NCBI RefSeq assembly: GCF_002291445.1
Contig: NZ_CP014137.1
Span: 4,340,001 to 4,404,000 of the forward strand
From: Brenneria goodwinii
GTDB lineage: Bacteria > Pseudomonadota > Gammaproteobacteria > Enterobacterales > Enterobacteriaceae
Reading direction: 5' to 3'
DNA length: 64,000 bases
Shown here: positions 9,837 to 17,911 of the stretch, one piece after another
How the letters are laid out: each line of letters opens with the position of its first letter
Numbering within the stretch: the stretch's first letter is position 1
Made by a program: the position numbers and the translations under genes
The notes under the pieces: model-generated
The model's input: the letters and a program-made list of their open reading frames with translations, nothing else
What the model was told of the DNA's origin: nothing
The model's database searches: none

Positions 9837-9880
9837 TAAAAACGCCCTCTGAAGTTTAATAAACCTGTTTTTCCAACATG

Positions 9881-9904
9881 GTAGGGGCAGCCTCCTGCCC
9901 CTAC
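9881..9904. other. 10-bp perfect hairpin near the YdfG-like gene start
   Basis: GTAGGGGCAG (9881-9890) and CTGCCCCTAC (9895-9904) form a perfect stem with a 4-nt loop. It lies about 45 bp upstream of the YdfG-like start codon, in the 289-bp divergent region shared with the aminotransferase. It may be a leader hairpin or part of an interspersed repeat; no function can be assigned. Confidence 0.5.
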
Positions 9905-9938
9905 TTTCTCACTTTACGAAGTGGGAAACCTCTCCGAC

Positions 9939-9999
9939 AGAGCCAGTTGTATGGAATCTATGGGACAAACTGACCCATAGTTATTCATGATCTGGCTCT
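9939..9999. promoter_or_regulatory. Nested inverted repeats, candidate MocR operator
   Basis: AGAGCCAG (9939-9946) pairs with CTGGCTCT (9992-9999), and inside it CTATGGG (9958-9964) pairs with CCCATAG (9974-9980). Two concentric palindromes in a divergent promoter region, between the YdfG-like gene and the aminotransferase and close to a MocR regulator gene, suggest a dimer or double-dimer operator. This is inference from position and symmetry only. Confidence 0.45.
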
Positions 10000-10125
10000 A
10001 TCAACGCCGGCGTTTTTGTCCCTAGTCTGATTTTGATGAATGAACATTATACACGCGGCGTAACCTCGCGGCTCCCGGTGAACGGCGGGGCGCTGTGTGT
10101 ACCGCGCAATGATGAGGATGAGAAG

Positions 10126-11457
10126 ATGACCAACAAGAATGAAACCGCGTTGTCTAATGACTATGTCCGTCAGTTGGACCGGCAATATGTTTTCCACTCC
10201 TGGTCGACGCAGGGGGCGCTGAACCCGATGGTTATTGCGGGCGGCGAAGGGTGCCGTCTCTGGGATTATGCTGGGAATTCCTATCTGGATTTCAGCAGCC
10301 AGTTAGTCAATACCAATATCGGTCACCAGCATCCGAAAGTGATTGCGGCCATCAAGGCTCAGGCCGAGTCGCTGGCGACCATCGCCCCGGCGACGGCCAA
10401 CCTGGCGCGCGGCGAAGCGGCGAAACGCATCGTGGCCCGCGCGCCGGATAAATTCAACAAGGTGTTTTTCACCAATGCGGGCGCGGACGCCAATGAGAAC
10501 GCGATCCGTATGGCGCGCCTGTTTACCGGCAAAGAGAAAGTGCTGTCCGGCTATCGCTCTTATCATGGCAATACCGGCAGCGCGATCGGCGCGACCGGCG
10601 ACTGGCGGCGTCTGCCCAATGAGTATTCCCGTGGTCATGTTCACTTCTTCACGCCTTATCTGTATCGCAGCGAATTCATGGCGAAAACAGAGGAAGAGGA
10701 GTGCGCGGCCGCGTTGCGCCACCTGCGCCGCATCATTGAGTGTGAAGGCCCGAACACTATTGCCGCCATTTTGCTGGAAACCATTCCGGGCACGGCGGGG
10801 ATTCTGGTTCCGCCCGCCGGTTATTTAGCGGGCGTTCAGGCGTTGGCCAATGAGTTCGGTATTGTACTGATTATGGATGAAGTGATGGCCGGATTTGGCC
10901 GGACGGGTTCCTGGTTTACGTTTGAACATTACGGCGTTGAGCCTGATTTGATCACCTTTGCCAAAGGGGTGAACTCCGGTTACGTGCCGGCGGGCGGCGT
11001 GCTGATTTCCGATCCGATTGCCCATTTTTTCGATACGCGCATGTTTCCCGGCGGTTTGACCTATTCCGGCCATCCTTTGGCGATGGCGGCCATTGTGGCG
11101 ACGCTGGATGCGATGGAAGAGGAAAAAATCGTGGAAAACGCCGCCCGGATCGGGGATGGCATCTTGGCGCAGGGTTTACGGCAACTGGGCGAAAAATACG
11201 CCATCGTCGGCGAAGTGCGCGGTATCGGCCTGTTCCATGCGCTGGAGCTGGTGTCGGATCCGGTCAGTAAAACGCCGTTGCCGGCTGCTGTCATGGGCGA
11301 GTTTAAATCACGGCTGCTGGATAAAGGGCTGCTGGGGTTTGTCGCCGAAAACCGTCTGCATGTGGTGCCGCCCTGCATTGTAACGGCAGAAGAAGTGAAC
11401 CAGGCGCTCGGCATCATTGATGAGGCACTCTGCGAGGTCAACGCGAAGTTTGCCTGA
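10126..11457 (+). CDS. Class III omega-aminotransferase, probable beta-alanine:pyruvate type
   Basis: Fold-type I, class III aminotransferase of 443 aa. ATG at 10126 has GAGG at 10114-10117; an upstream in-frame extension to 10033 lacks a ribosome site. The PLP lysine is K280 in TFAKGVNSGYVPAGG, the ring-nitrogen aspartate is D251 in LIMDEVMAGFGRTG, and the phosphate-cup sequence is NAGADANENAIRMAR. The N-terminus (FHSWSTQG) resembles taurine/beta-alanine:pyruvate transaminases. In context it would convert beta-alanine, released by the carbamoylase encoded at 33156, into malonic semialdehyde for the YdfG-like reductase. Taurine or another omega-amine remains possible as donor. Confidence 0.8.
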   Translation: MTNKNETALSNDYVRQLDRQYVFHSWSTQGALNPMVIAGGEGCRLWDYAGNSYLDFSSQLVNTNIGHQHPKVIAAIKAQAESLATIAPATANLARGEAAKRIVARAPDKFNKVFFTNAGADANENAIRMARLFTGKEKVLSGYRSYHGNTGSAIGATGDWRRLPNEYSRGHVHFFTPYLYRSEFMAKTEEEECAAALRHLRRIIECEGPNTIAAILLETIPGTAGILVPPAGYLAGVQALANEFGIVLIMDEVMAGFGRTGSWFTFEHYGVEPDLITFAKGVNSGYVPAGGVLISDPIAHFFDTRMFPGGLTYSGHPLAMAAIVATLDAMEEEKIVENAARIGDGILAQGLRQLGEKYAIVGEVRGIGLFHALELVSDPVSKTPLPAAVMGEFKSRLLDKGLLGFVAENRLHVVPPCIVTAEEVNQALGIIDEALCEVNAKFA

Positions 11458-11520
11458 ACCTGAAATTCGCTGGAACGCCAGTGATGACCGGCTGATGAGT
11501 CGCGTGATGTGGCCCTTTTT

Positions 11521-11692
11521 GGCGTAAGGAATTGTGCTGCAGTGGGCGCGGTTCGCAATAAGGCCGCGAACGCTGCAGGCGCCGCGTTAGCGGCACAACT
11601 TAGCCAATAGCCGGGGTTCATAGGGGCGGCGTTTGAGCCCCTATGTCGGGCGCGTGCGATGGCTATTTTTGCGCACGAAATATTCTCTGCCG
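11521..11692 (+). repeat. Degenerate, TIR-less relative of the ~334-bp structured element
   Basis: This part of the 544-bp gap after the aminotransferase resembles the core of the elements at 31054 and 44662. Shared landmarks are GGCGTAAG at the left, an outer stem TTGTGC (11532-11537)/GCACAA (11593-11598), an inner hairpin with CTGCAG and GTTCGC/GCGAAC arms (11537-11578), CATAGGGGC/GCCCCTATG (11619-11645), and GTCGGGCGCGTG...GCGCACGAAA at the right. The Tn5-like ends are missing. Much of the sequence differs while the pairing is kept. The rest of the gap (11693-11960) shows no gene or clear signal. Confidence 0.65.
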
Positions 11693-11960
11693 TTGAATAC
11701 GGCAGTTTCTGGAAATTCCCTCTGCCTGCAAGCAGCGCCGATCAAACCGGTTTATCCATCGCCCTTGGCAATCCTCCCCCGGCATTAAAACCAAATATAC
11801 GTTTTATGTATGGATATTGCTCCAAATGGAGGCAAATAGGCGGGGATTTGCACCAAATGTGTTTTCTCTTGCCTGACCGCAGGGTTAATTCCCCTGTTAT
11901 TCGTAAGGTTGGCGGGAAAATAAACGTTGGCATGGAAATGGCATCAGTTTAGGCAGAAAC

Positions 11961-11976
11961 CTAACCAAATAGTCAG
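11961..11976. promoter_or_regulatory. Weak RutR-like operator before the pyrimidine-type ABC importer
   Basis: CTAACCAAATAGTCAG matches the RutR consensus TTGACCA-NN-TGGTCAA at 10 of 14 informative positions and lies 26 bp before the first importer gene. A much better copy precedes preT at 28129. The match could be chance, but it would tie the importer to the same regulator as the catabolic genes. Confidence 0.35.
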
Positions 11977-12001
11977 AAACCGCCAATATGGGACAACCGG
12001 T

Positions 12002-12841
12002 ATGAGCCAACCAATGTATGCAGATGAGCCATCACTCATAACGACGACATCGGCCCGCAACACGGCTAGACCGGCAATCGTCGTACGTGACGCCAATGTG
12101 ATCTATCCGGCGGCCGATAAGCCGGTACACGCGCTGAAAGATATTAATCTGACCATTCGCCAGGGCGAGTTTGTTTCCTTCATCGGGCCTTCCGGCTGCG
12201 GTAAAACCACATTATTGCGGGTGATTGCCGATCTGGAGCCGATTACCTCCGGCGATGTGTTGGTCAATGACATGACGCCGTCGGAAGCCCGGCAGGCGCG
12301 GGCCTATGGCTACGTTTTCCAGGCGCCGGTGTTGCTGCCGTGGCGCACCGTGCTGGCTAACGTCATGCTGCCATTGCAGATTCAGGGCGCGTTGCCGGCC
12401 AGATGTGAAGAGATAGCCCGTGAACAGCTGGCGCGGGTCGGTCTGAACGGATTTGAGAAAAAATATCCGTGGCAGCTCTCCGGCGGCATGCAGCAGCGCG
12501 CGTCCATTGCGCGGGCGCTGGGATTCGAGCCGAAAATTCTGATGATGGACGAGCCTTTCGGCGCGCTGGATGAACTGACTCGCGATAATCTGAACCAGCA
12601 GTTACAGCAGTTGTGGTGCAACGAGCAGCGCACGATGGTCTTCGTCACGCACTCCATTTCCGAAGCGGTCTATCTGTCTACCCGCATTGTCATTATGTCG
12701 CCCCGTCCTGGCCGTATTGTCAAAATCATCGACTCTCCCTTACCCCAGGCGCGGGATCTGTCTATGCGCGACTCGCCGGAGTTCATTCGTCTGGCCCAGG
12801 AAGTGCGTGAAGCGCTAATCGAGGGTCATCATGAACATTGA
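12002..12841 (+). CDS. ABC importer ATPase (SsuB/TauB type), putative pyrimidine uptake
   Basis: ATPase of 279 aa. Walker A GPSGCGKT, Q-loop GYVFQAPVLLPWRTVLANV, signature LSGGMQQR, Walker B ILMMDEPF and switch histidine VFVTHSISEAV place it with nitrate/sulfonate/taurine-type importers. ATG at 12002 follows GGGA at modest spacing; a longer frame to 11927 overlaps the possible RutR site and is unlikely. The end overlaps the first permease gene by 11 bp. With the two permeases and the NMT1-type binding protein it forms a complete importer, next to pyrimidine-degradation genes. Confidence 0.85.
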   Translation: MSQPMYADEPSLITTTSARNTARPAIVVRDANVIYPAADKPVHALKDINLTIRQGEFVSFIGPSGCGKTTLLRVIADLEPITSGDVLVNDMTPSEARQARAYGYVFQAPVLLPWRTVLANVMLPLQIQGALPARCEEIAREQLARVGLNGFEKKYPWQLSGGMQQRASIARALGFEPKILMMDEPFGALDELTRDNLNQQLQQLWCNEQRTMVFVTHSISEAVYLSTRIVIMSPRPGRIVKIIDSPLPQARDLSMRDSPEFIRLAQEVREALIEGHHEH

Positions 12842-13712
12842 CGCGTTACGTTACCGGGTTTTCCCCGTCGCCGTGGTTATCGCCGCGGCCGTGGTGTTTT
12901 GGTATCTGCTGGCGATTGCCTTGAACGCGCAAGGGGCGATTGACCGTACTCTCTCTTCGGACGGCGGCTGGGGCTGGCGCGAACTGGTGGAAACCACGCT
13001 GAACATGTCGCGTCCGGTGCTGCCCACGCCACACCAGATTCTGGCCGATATCTGGGCCAGCCTGACGAAATGGCCGGTCACCTCGCCGCGAAACCTGCTG
13101 TTGCACACCTGGGTGACGGCCAGCGCCGCGCTGACCGGGTTCGTCATGGGCGTGGCGCTGGGGCTGGCGCTGGCTATCTGCATTGTGCATTCCCGCACGC
13201 TGGATAAAGCTCTGCTGCCGTGGATTGTGGCGTCGCAAACGGTGCCGGTACTGGCGATAGCGCCGATTGTGCTGATTATTCTGGGCAGCCTGGGGATCAC
13301 CGGCCTGCTGCCAAAAGCCACGATCGCCATGTATCTCTGTTTCTTTCCGGTCACCATTGCCACCGTTCAAGGGTTGCGTTCGCCGCAGAAGATGGAAATG
13401 GAACTGGTGCACACTTATGCCGCCAGCCGTATTGATACCTTCTGGATGGTTCGGCTGCCTTCCGCCCTGCCTTATCTGTTTCCGGCATTCCGGGTGGCGA
13501 TCGCCAGCGGCCTGGTCGGCACCATGGTGGCGGAGTTGCCGACGGGGGCGCAGGCCGGTCTGGGCGCGCGCTTGCTAACCGGTTCTTATTACGGCAACAC
13601 CATTCAGATCTGGTCTGCCCTGGTGATGGCCTCTTTACTGGGGCTGTTGCTGACCGCGTTGGTCAGCCTGACGGAATACGCCGTCATGTCGCGTCGTAAA
13701 GGGGGTCAGTGA
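12831..13712 (+). CDS. ABC importer permease 1 (BPD_transp_1, SsuC/ThiX-like)
   Basis: Inner-membrane permease of 293 aa. An N-terminal transmembrane helix (VFPVAVVIAAAVVFWYLLAI) is followed by a 60-residue periplasmic segment and five more helices. The EAA-type loop ASRIDTFWMVRLPSALPYLFPAFRVA lies near residues 200-225. ATG at 12831 is inside the end of the ATPase gene, so the two are translationally coupled. The next permease starts in the TGATG junction at its stop. A pair of non-identical permeases is typical of NMT1/THI5-type importers for pyrimidine-like compounds. Confidence 0.85.
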   Translation: MNIDALRYRVFPVAVVIAAAVVFWYLLAIALNAQGAIDRTLSSDGGWGWRELVETTLNMSRPVLPTPHQILADIWASLTKWPVTSPRNLLLHTWVTASAALTGFVMGVALGLALAICIVHSRTLDKALLPWIVASQTVPVLAIAPIVLIILGSLGITGLLPKATIAMYLCFFPVTIATVQGLRSPQKMEMELVHTYAASRIDTFWMVRLPSALPYLFPAFRVAIASGLVGTMVAELPTGAQAGLGARLLTGSYYGNTIQIWSALVMASLLGLLLTALVSLTEYAVMSRRKGGQ

Positions 13713-14815
13713 TGCGTAGATATGTTACCGGCGGTTTTGGTCTGGTCGTCGCATTGATCGCGACGCTGATGGGGCTGGTGCAACTGCTCCCCGGCGGCGT
13801 GGCGGTAGGCGGCATAACGCAGGTTCTGGTTATCGAACTGCTGCTGCTGTGCGCCGTCCTGCTGGCGTTGTATCCCTCTTCATCATCCTGGCTGCCGGCC
13901 TTGGCGATCGCGCTGACCGTCGCGGCGGCCGGAATGCTGATTCAGCCCGGCGCGATGGCGCATCCCGATGCCGTGTACTGGTTGGCGGTGTCGGCCCTGG
14001 CGCTGCTGGCGTGCCATAGCGTGCAGCGTTTGGCGAACAGCGGCGGTAAAACGCTGCCGGCCGGCGCGGTCGCCGCGTTGTTTGGCGCCTGGATCCTTTA
14101 TTTCTGGCAATTGCTGGTCGCGGTGTTCGCGGTGCCTCAGGTATTGCTGCCCGCGCCGATGGATATTGTCCGGGCGCTGTATGACAACGCCGGGCTGCTG
14201 ACGGGCGACTTTGTGCAAACGGTGTTGAAGTCGGTGCTGGTGGGGTATTTGCTGGGCAGCGGCATGGGTATCGTGGTAGGCATTCTGATCGACCGGCTGC
14301 CGTTCCTGCAACGCGGTTTGCTGCCGCTGGCTAATCTGACCAGCACCATTCCGCTGGTGGGCGTGGCGCCGATTGCGGTGATGTGGTTTGGCTTTGACTG
14401 GCCTTCCAAGGCGGCGGTCATTGTGCTGGTGACCTTCTTTCCTGCCTTGGTCAGCACGCTGGCCGGGCTACAGGCCTCCGGCAAGCTGGAGCGCGAACTG
14501 ATGTATTGCTATGCCGCCACGCCGCGCACCACCCTGAGAGTGCTGCGCCTGCCGGCGGCGTTACCCTTTATTTTCGGCGCGCTTAAGGTCAATGCCACGC
14601 TGGCGATGATCAGCGCGATTGTCGCCGAGTATTTCGGCTCCCCCACCGCGGGACTGGGTTTTCGTATCTCAACCGAAGCGGCCCGGATGCACATGCCCAC
14701 CGTGTGGGCGGCGATTGTGGTCGCGTCCGTGGTGGGATCGCTGTTTTATGCGCTGTTGGTCTGGCTGGAAAGGAAAGTCAATTTCTGGCATCCCTCAGTG
14801 CGCGGCGAGTCGTAA
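13712..14815 (+). CDS. ABC importer permease 2, with extended N-terminus
   Basis: Permease of 367 aa, about 100 residues longer than typical SsuC-type subunits. The first ~115 residues contain about four hydrophobic helices before the standard domain starting near FGAWILYFWQLLVAVFAVPQVLLP. The EAA loop is YAATPRTTLRVLRLPAALPFIFGALK. ATG at 13712 overlaps the previous stop by one base; a GTG directly before it is also in frame. It forms the channel with permease 1. The N-terminal extension has no recognised role. Confidence 0.85.
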   Translation: MRRYVTGGFGLVVALIATLMGLVQLLPGGVAVGGITQVLVIELLLLCAVLLALYPSSSSWLPALAIALTVAAAGMLIQPGAMAHPDAVYWLAVSALALLACHSVQRLANSGGKTLPAGAVAALFGAWILYFWQLLVAVFAVPQVLLPAPMDIVRALYDNAGLLTGDFVQTVLKSVLVGYLLGSGMGIVVGILIDRLPFLQRGLLPLANLTSTIPLVGVAPIAVMWFGFDWPSKAAVIVLVTFFPALVSTLAGLQASGKLERELMYCYAATPRTTLRVLRLPAALPFIFGALKVNATLAMISAIVAEYFGSPTAGLGFRISTEAARMHMPTVWAAIVVASVVGSLFYALLVWLERKVNFWHPSVRGES

Positions 14816-14895
14816 GCGGCCCGTATTGTGAGCAGTAAGCCGTCATCGTTATCGGCAAGCATTGTTACCCAAAGGATCGTTATTAAAAAATGTTG

Positions 14896-14964
14896 TTGTT
14901 AAAAAAATAGAGTTGTTAAAAAAAACCTAGTTGTTAGAAAAACATGGTTGTTAAAAAAACATGG
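14896..14964 (+). repeat. A-tract tandem repeats (17-18 bp) between permease and binding-protein genes
   Basis: Four direct repeats, each starting TTGTT and followed by a run of about 5-8 A and a short tail: 14896-14912, 14913-14930, 14931-14947 and 14948-14964. A fifth degenerate unit precedes them at about 14880. They fill much of the 181-bp gap within the importer gene set. They could affect expression of the binding protein, or be a slippage-prone tract. Confidence 0.8.
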
Positions 14965-14996
14965 TGTGTGTTCCACCCTAACCCGAGGATACTCAT

Positions 14997-16010
14997 ATGA
15001 GAGATCGTTCCGCCTTTCGCAAATGCCTTATCGCGGCCGCCACGACGCTGGCATTGTCATTGAGCGCCGGCGTTCATGCCGCCGAGAAAGTCACGCTTCA
15101 GCTTAAATGGTTGCCTCAGGCTCAGTTTGCGGGCTACTACGTGGCGCAGGCCAAGGGCTATTACAAAGATGCCGGGCTGGATGTCACCATCAAACCGGGT
15201 GGAACCGATATTTCTCCGGTGCAGGTTATTGCCGGCAAGTCGGCGGATGTGATTGTCAACTGGATGCCCGATGCGCTGGCCGCGCGCGAGTCCGGGGTGC
15301 CGCTGGTGAATATCGCGCAGATATTCGATCGTTCGGGCATGATGCTGACCTGCCGTAAATCGACCGGGATTAAGACCCCGGCGGACTTGAAAGGAAAAAC
15401 GCTGGGCGTTTGGTTCGGCGGCAATGAATATCCGTTCTTCAACTGGATGCATAAACTGGGCTACAAACCGGATACCGACATCAAAGTGCTGAAACAGGGC
15501 TTTAACGTCGATCCGCTGTTACAGAATCAGGCGGCTTGTATTTCCACCATGAACTACAACGAATACTGGCAGCTGATTGACGCCGGGATGAAAGCGGACG
15601 ATCTGATTTCGTTCCCGTATGAAGATCAGGGCGTTTCCACCCTGGAAGACGGGCTGTACGTGCTGGAATCCAGCCTGAAAGATCCGGCTTTTGTGGCGAA
15701 AATGGCGAAGTTCCTGCAAGCCACTTACAAAGGCTGGAACGAGGCGGTAAATAACCCGGCAGAAGCCGCCGAGATTGTGGTTAATGAAGATTCGTCCGGT
15801 TCCGCGACGGTGGAAGTACAGCAGCGGCAGATGGAAAACGTCGCCAAGCTGATTACCAACGCCAATACGCCGAAAATCGGTTATCTGGATCCTGCCGCCT
15901 ATCGGCGTACCGTGGATGTCTTGCTGAGCGGCGGCGGCGAGTCGGTGATCAAAAAAGATCCCGGCGATAGCGCCATGACCCACGTCGTTTGGGAGGCCGC
16001 GGCGCAGTAA
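14997..16010 (+). CDS. ABC importer substrate-binding protein, NMT1/THI5 family
   Basis: Periplasmic protein of 337 aa. It has a Sec signal peptide (FRKCLIAAATTLALSLSAGVHA) and a mature start KVTLQLKWLPQAQFAGYYVAQAKGYY, the signature of NMT1/THI5-like binding proteins (PF09084) related to ThiY and RibY. GAGG precedes ATG at 14997. Members bind pyrimidine-type or riboflavin-type ligands; WFGGNEYPFFNWMHKLGY and CISTMNYNEYWQ line the probable pocket region. In this neighbourhood uracil, thymine or a dihydropyrimidine is the most likely ligand (inference). A strong bidirectional terminator follows. Confidence 0.85.
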   Translation: MRDRSAFRKCLIAAATTLALSLSAGVHAAEKVTLQLKWLPQAQFAGYYVAQAKGYYKDAGLDVTIKPGGTDISPVQVIAGKSADVIVNWMPDALAARESGVPLVNIAQIFDRSGMMLTCRKSTGIKTPADLKGKTLGVWFGGNEYPFFNWMHKLGYKPDTDIKVLKQGFNVDPLLQNQAACISTMNYNEYWQLIDAGMKADDLISFPYEDQGVSTLEDGLYVLESSLKDPAFVAKMAKFLQATYKGWNEAVNNPAEAAEIVVNEDSSGSATVEVQQRQMENVAKLITNANTPKIGYLDPAAYRRTVDVLLSGGGESVIKKDPGDSAMTHVVWEAAAQ

Positions 16011-16040
16011 TTCCGGCGTCTGCCGTCACCTCGTGTTGCC

Positions 16041-16073
16041 GGGCGCCCATAAACCGGCGGTTTATGGGCGCCC
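16041..16073. terminator. Bidirectional terminator between importer and allophanate hydrolase genes
   Basis: GGGCGCCCATAAA (16041-16053) pairs perfectly over 13 bp with TTTATGGGCGCCC (16061-16073), with a 7-nt loop, midway between convergent stop codons at 16010 and 16081. Confidence 0.8.
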
Positions 16074-16080
16074 CGTCCGG

Positions 16081-17901
16081 TTAACCGGACTGGCTCTCTG
16101 TTCGGGAAGAGAGATAAGCGCGCCAGCCTTTCAGGTGCGTGATATCCTCCGCGCCTTGCAAACCATATTGCTCGCAGATGAAACCCGTTTCCCAACTGCC
16201 ATCGGACAACTGGATTTTTCCCAGTCCCAGCGGTGCGGGAATGCCGGTGAGAAAAGAGCCGAGTTCCGATGCGGGCAGTTCCCACACTTCGACCTCTATC
16301 GCTGCGCCGTCCTCTTCCACCCGCACCATTCCCGGCCGGAACGGCGGACCGCCGGCCAGCGCATACAGCCGATAGTCCGGTGAACTTTGCGTTGCCTGCA
16401 ACAGCCGGCCGCCGCGCCGGATCAATTGCCCGTTCAGGGGCTGTCCGGCGAGATGGGCGCCGCACACCACCAGCCGAACCCGGTCGTTGCGGGCCATCCG
16501 CTCCGGCGCGGCTTCGTTCAACCGGTATCCGCCAACCAGCGGCAGCGCCAGCTCGCGCTGCAAGGCCGCGGCCAGACTGAGCAGGTATTGATCGGTGAAC
16601 ACGCGTCCGAACAGCGTAACGCCCCAGGGCAGGCCGGTCGTCATGAACCCGGCGGGCACCGCGACCGCCGCATAGTCAAGCATGTTCATAAAATTGGTGT
16701 AGTAGCCAAGGTCGGCATTGCGTTTGACCGGTTCGGCGTGCAGCTCGTCCAACGTGACCGCGCGCGGATAGGTCGGGGTCAGAATGCAGTCCAGATCGGC
16801 CAGCGTACGGTCGCAAACGGCTTTCAACGCCTGCAATCGGTACTGTGCGCGAAAGGCGTCGACGGCGCTGCGATGGGGAGCCTGGGCAAGCACATCGCGA
16901 ATGACCGGAAGTACCGCGTCCGGCTGACGTTCAATCAGCTCGCCGGCCACGCTGTAGCGTTCCGCGGTCCACGGCCCCTCATAGAGCAGGCGGGCGGCCT
17001 CCAGAAAAGGGGCGAAATCGATGCTGACCGGCACCCCGCCTAATGCCTGCAGCCGTTCAATCGCGGCGGAGAAGAGCGCCGGGCTTTCCGCACAGCCGAG
17101 AAACTCCAGTTTATCCGGTATGCCGAAACGGAAGCCGGGCCTGGGGCGGCCAAACGCGCCGGCGTCATTCCACTGCGGATTGGCGCGGCTGTAGGCATCA
17201 TCGGGATCGATGCCGACGGTCAGATCCAGCAGTAGACTGGCCTCCGCCGCGCTGGCGGTAAAGAACGTCACGCAGTCCAGCGTCCGGCAGGCCGGTATCA
17301 CGCCTGCGGTGGAGATCAGTCCCTTACTGGCCTTCAGACCGACCAGATTATTCAGCGCGGCGGGTACCCGACCGCTGCCCGCCGTGTCCGTTCCCAACGC
17401 GAAACTGGCCAGGCCCAGGGCCACCGCCAGCGACGAACCGGCGCTGGAGCCGCCGGAAGGGTAATCCGGCAGCACGCTATTACGGCACTCGCCATAGGGC
17501 GAGCGCGTACCGTTCAGACCGGTGGCGAACTGATCCAGATTGGTCTTGCCGATGGGGATTGCGCCCAGCGCGATCAGCCGATCGACGATGGTCGCGTTGT
17601 TTTGCGGCACATAGGCATAGGCTGGGCAGGCCGCGGTGGTCGGGATACCCGCCAGATCGATGTTATCCTTGATTGCAAAGGGGATGCCGTACAGCGGCAG
17701 ATCGGCGGGCGACCGCTGTGCCAGCGCGGCCAGATAAGGCTCCTGGGCTTCCGCGCTCAGCAGATGGATGAACAGATTGAATTCGGGATTGAGGGCGGCC
17801 GCGGCTTCGCGCAGCTGTCGCAGCAACGCCCGCGGGGTTAATTCGCCTTTCCGGTAAGCATCCTGAAGCGTGCTCAGGCGCAGATCAAAGGTCGGTTGCA
17901 T
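16081..17901 (-). CDS. atzF: Allophanate hydrolase (AtzF type)
   Basis: 606-aa amidase-signature enzyme that splits allophanate into ammonium and CO2. The triad residues are visible as K78 (FAIKDNID), S152 (YPSGGSSAGSS) and S176 (GTDTAGSGRVP), with the family's 24-residue spacing between the serines. After the ~450-residue amidase domain comes the C-terminal domain of long AtzF enzymes (from about RNDRVRLVVCGAHL), which acts on N-carboxybiuret or allophanate-type intermediates in AtzF. ATG at 17901 lies 10 bp after the carboxylase stop. Last gene of the riboswitch-controlled operon, completing guanidine to 3 NH3 + 2 CO2. Confidence 0.92.
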   Translation of the reverse strand: MQPTFDLRLSTLQDAYRKGELTPRALLRQLREAAAALNPEFNLFIHLLSAEAQEPYLAALAQRSPADLPLYGIPFAIKDNIDLAGIPTTAACPAYAYVPQNNATIVDRLIALGAIPIGKTNLDQFATGLNGTRSPYGECRNSVLPDYPSGGSSAGSSLAVALGLASFALGTDTAGSGRVPAALNNLVGLKASKGLISTAGVIPACRTLDCVTFFTASAAEASLLLDLTVGIDPDDAYSRANPQWNDAGAFGRPRPGFRFGIPDKLEFLGCAESPALFSAAIERLQALGGVPVSIDFAPFLEAARLLYEGPWTAERYSVAGELIERQPDAVLPVIRDVLAQAPHRSAVDAFRAQYRLQALKAVCDRTLADLDCILTPTYPRAVTLDELHAEPVKRNADLGYYTNFMNMLDYAAVAVPAGFMTTGLPWGVTLFGRVFTDQYLLSLAAALQRELALPLVGGYRLNEAAPERMARNDRVRLVVCGAHLAGQPLNGQLIRRGGRLLQATQSSPDYRLYALAGGPPFRPGMVRVEEDGAAIEVEVWELPASELGSFLTGIPAPLGLGKIQLSDGSWETGFICEQYGLQGAEDITHLKGWRAYLSSRTESQSG

Positions 17902-17911
17902 GGTATTTTCC

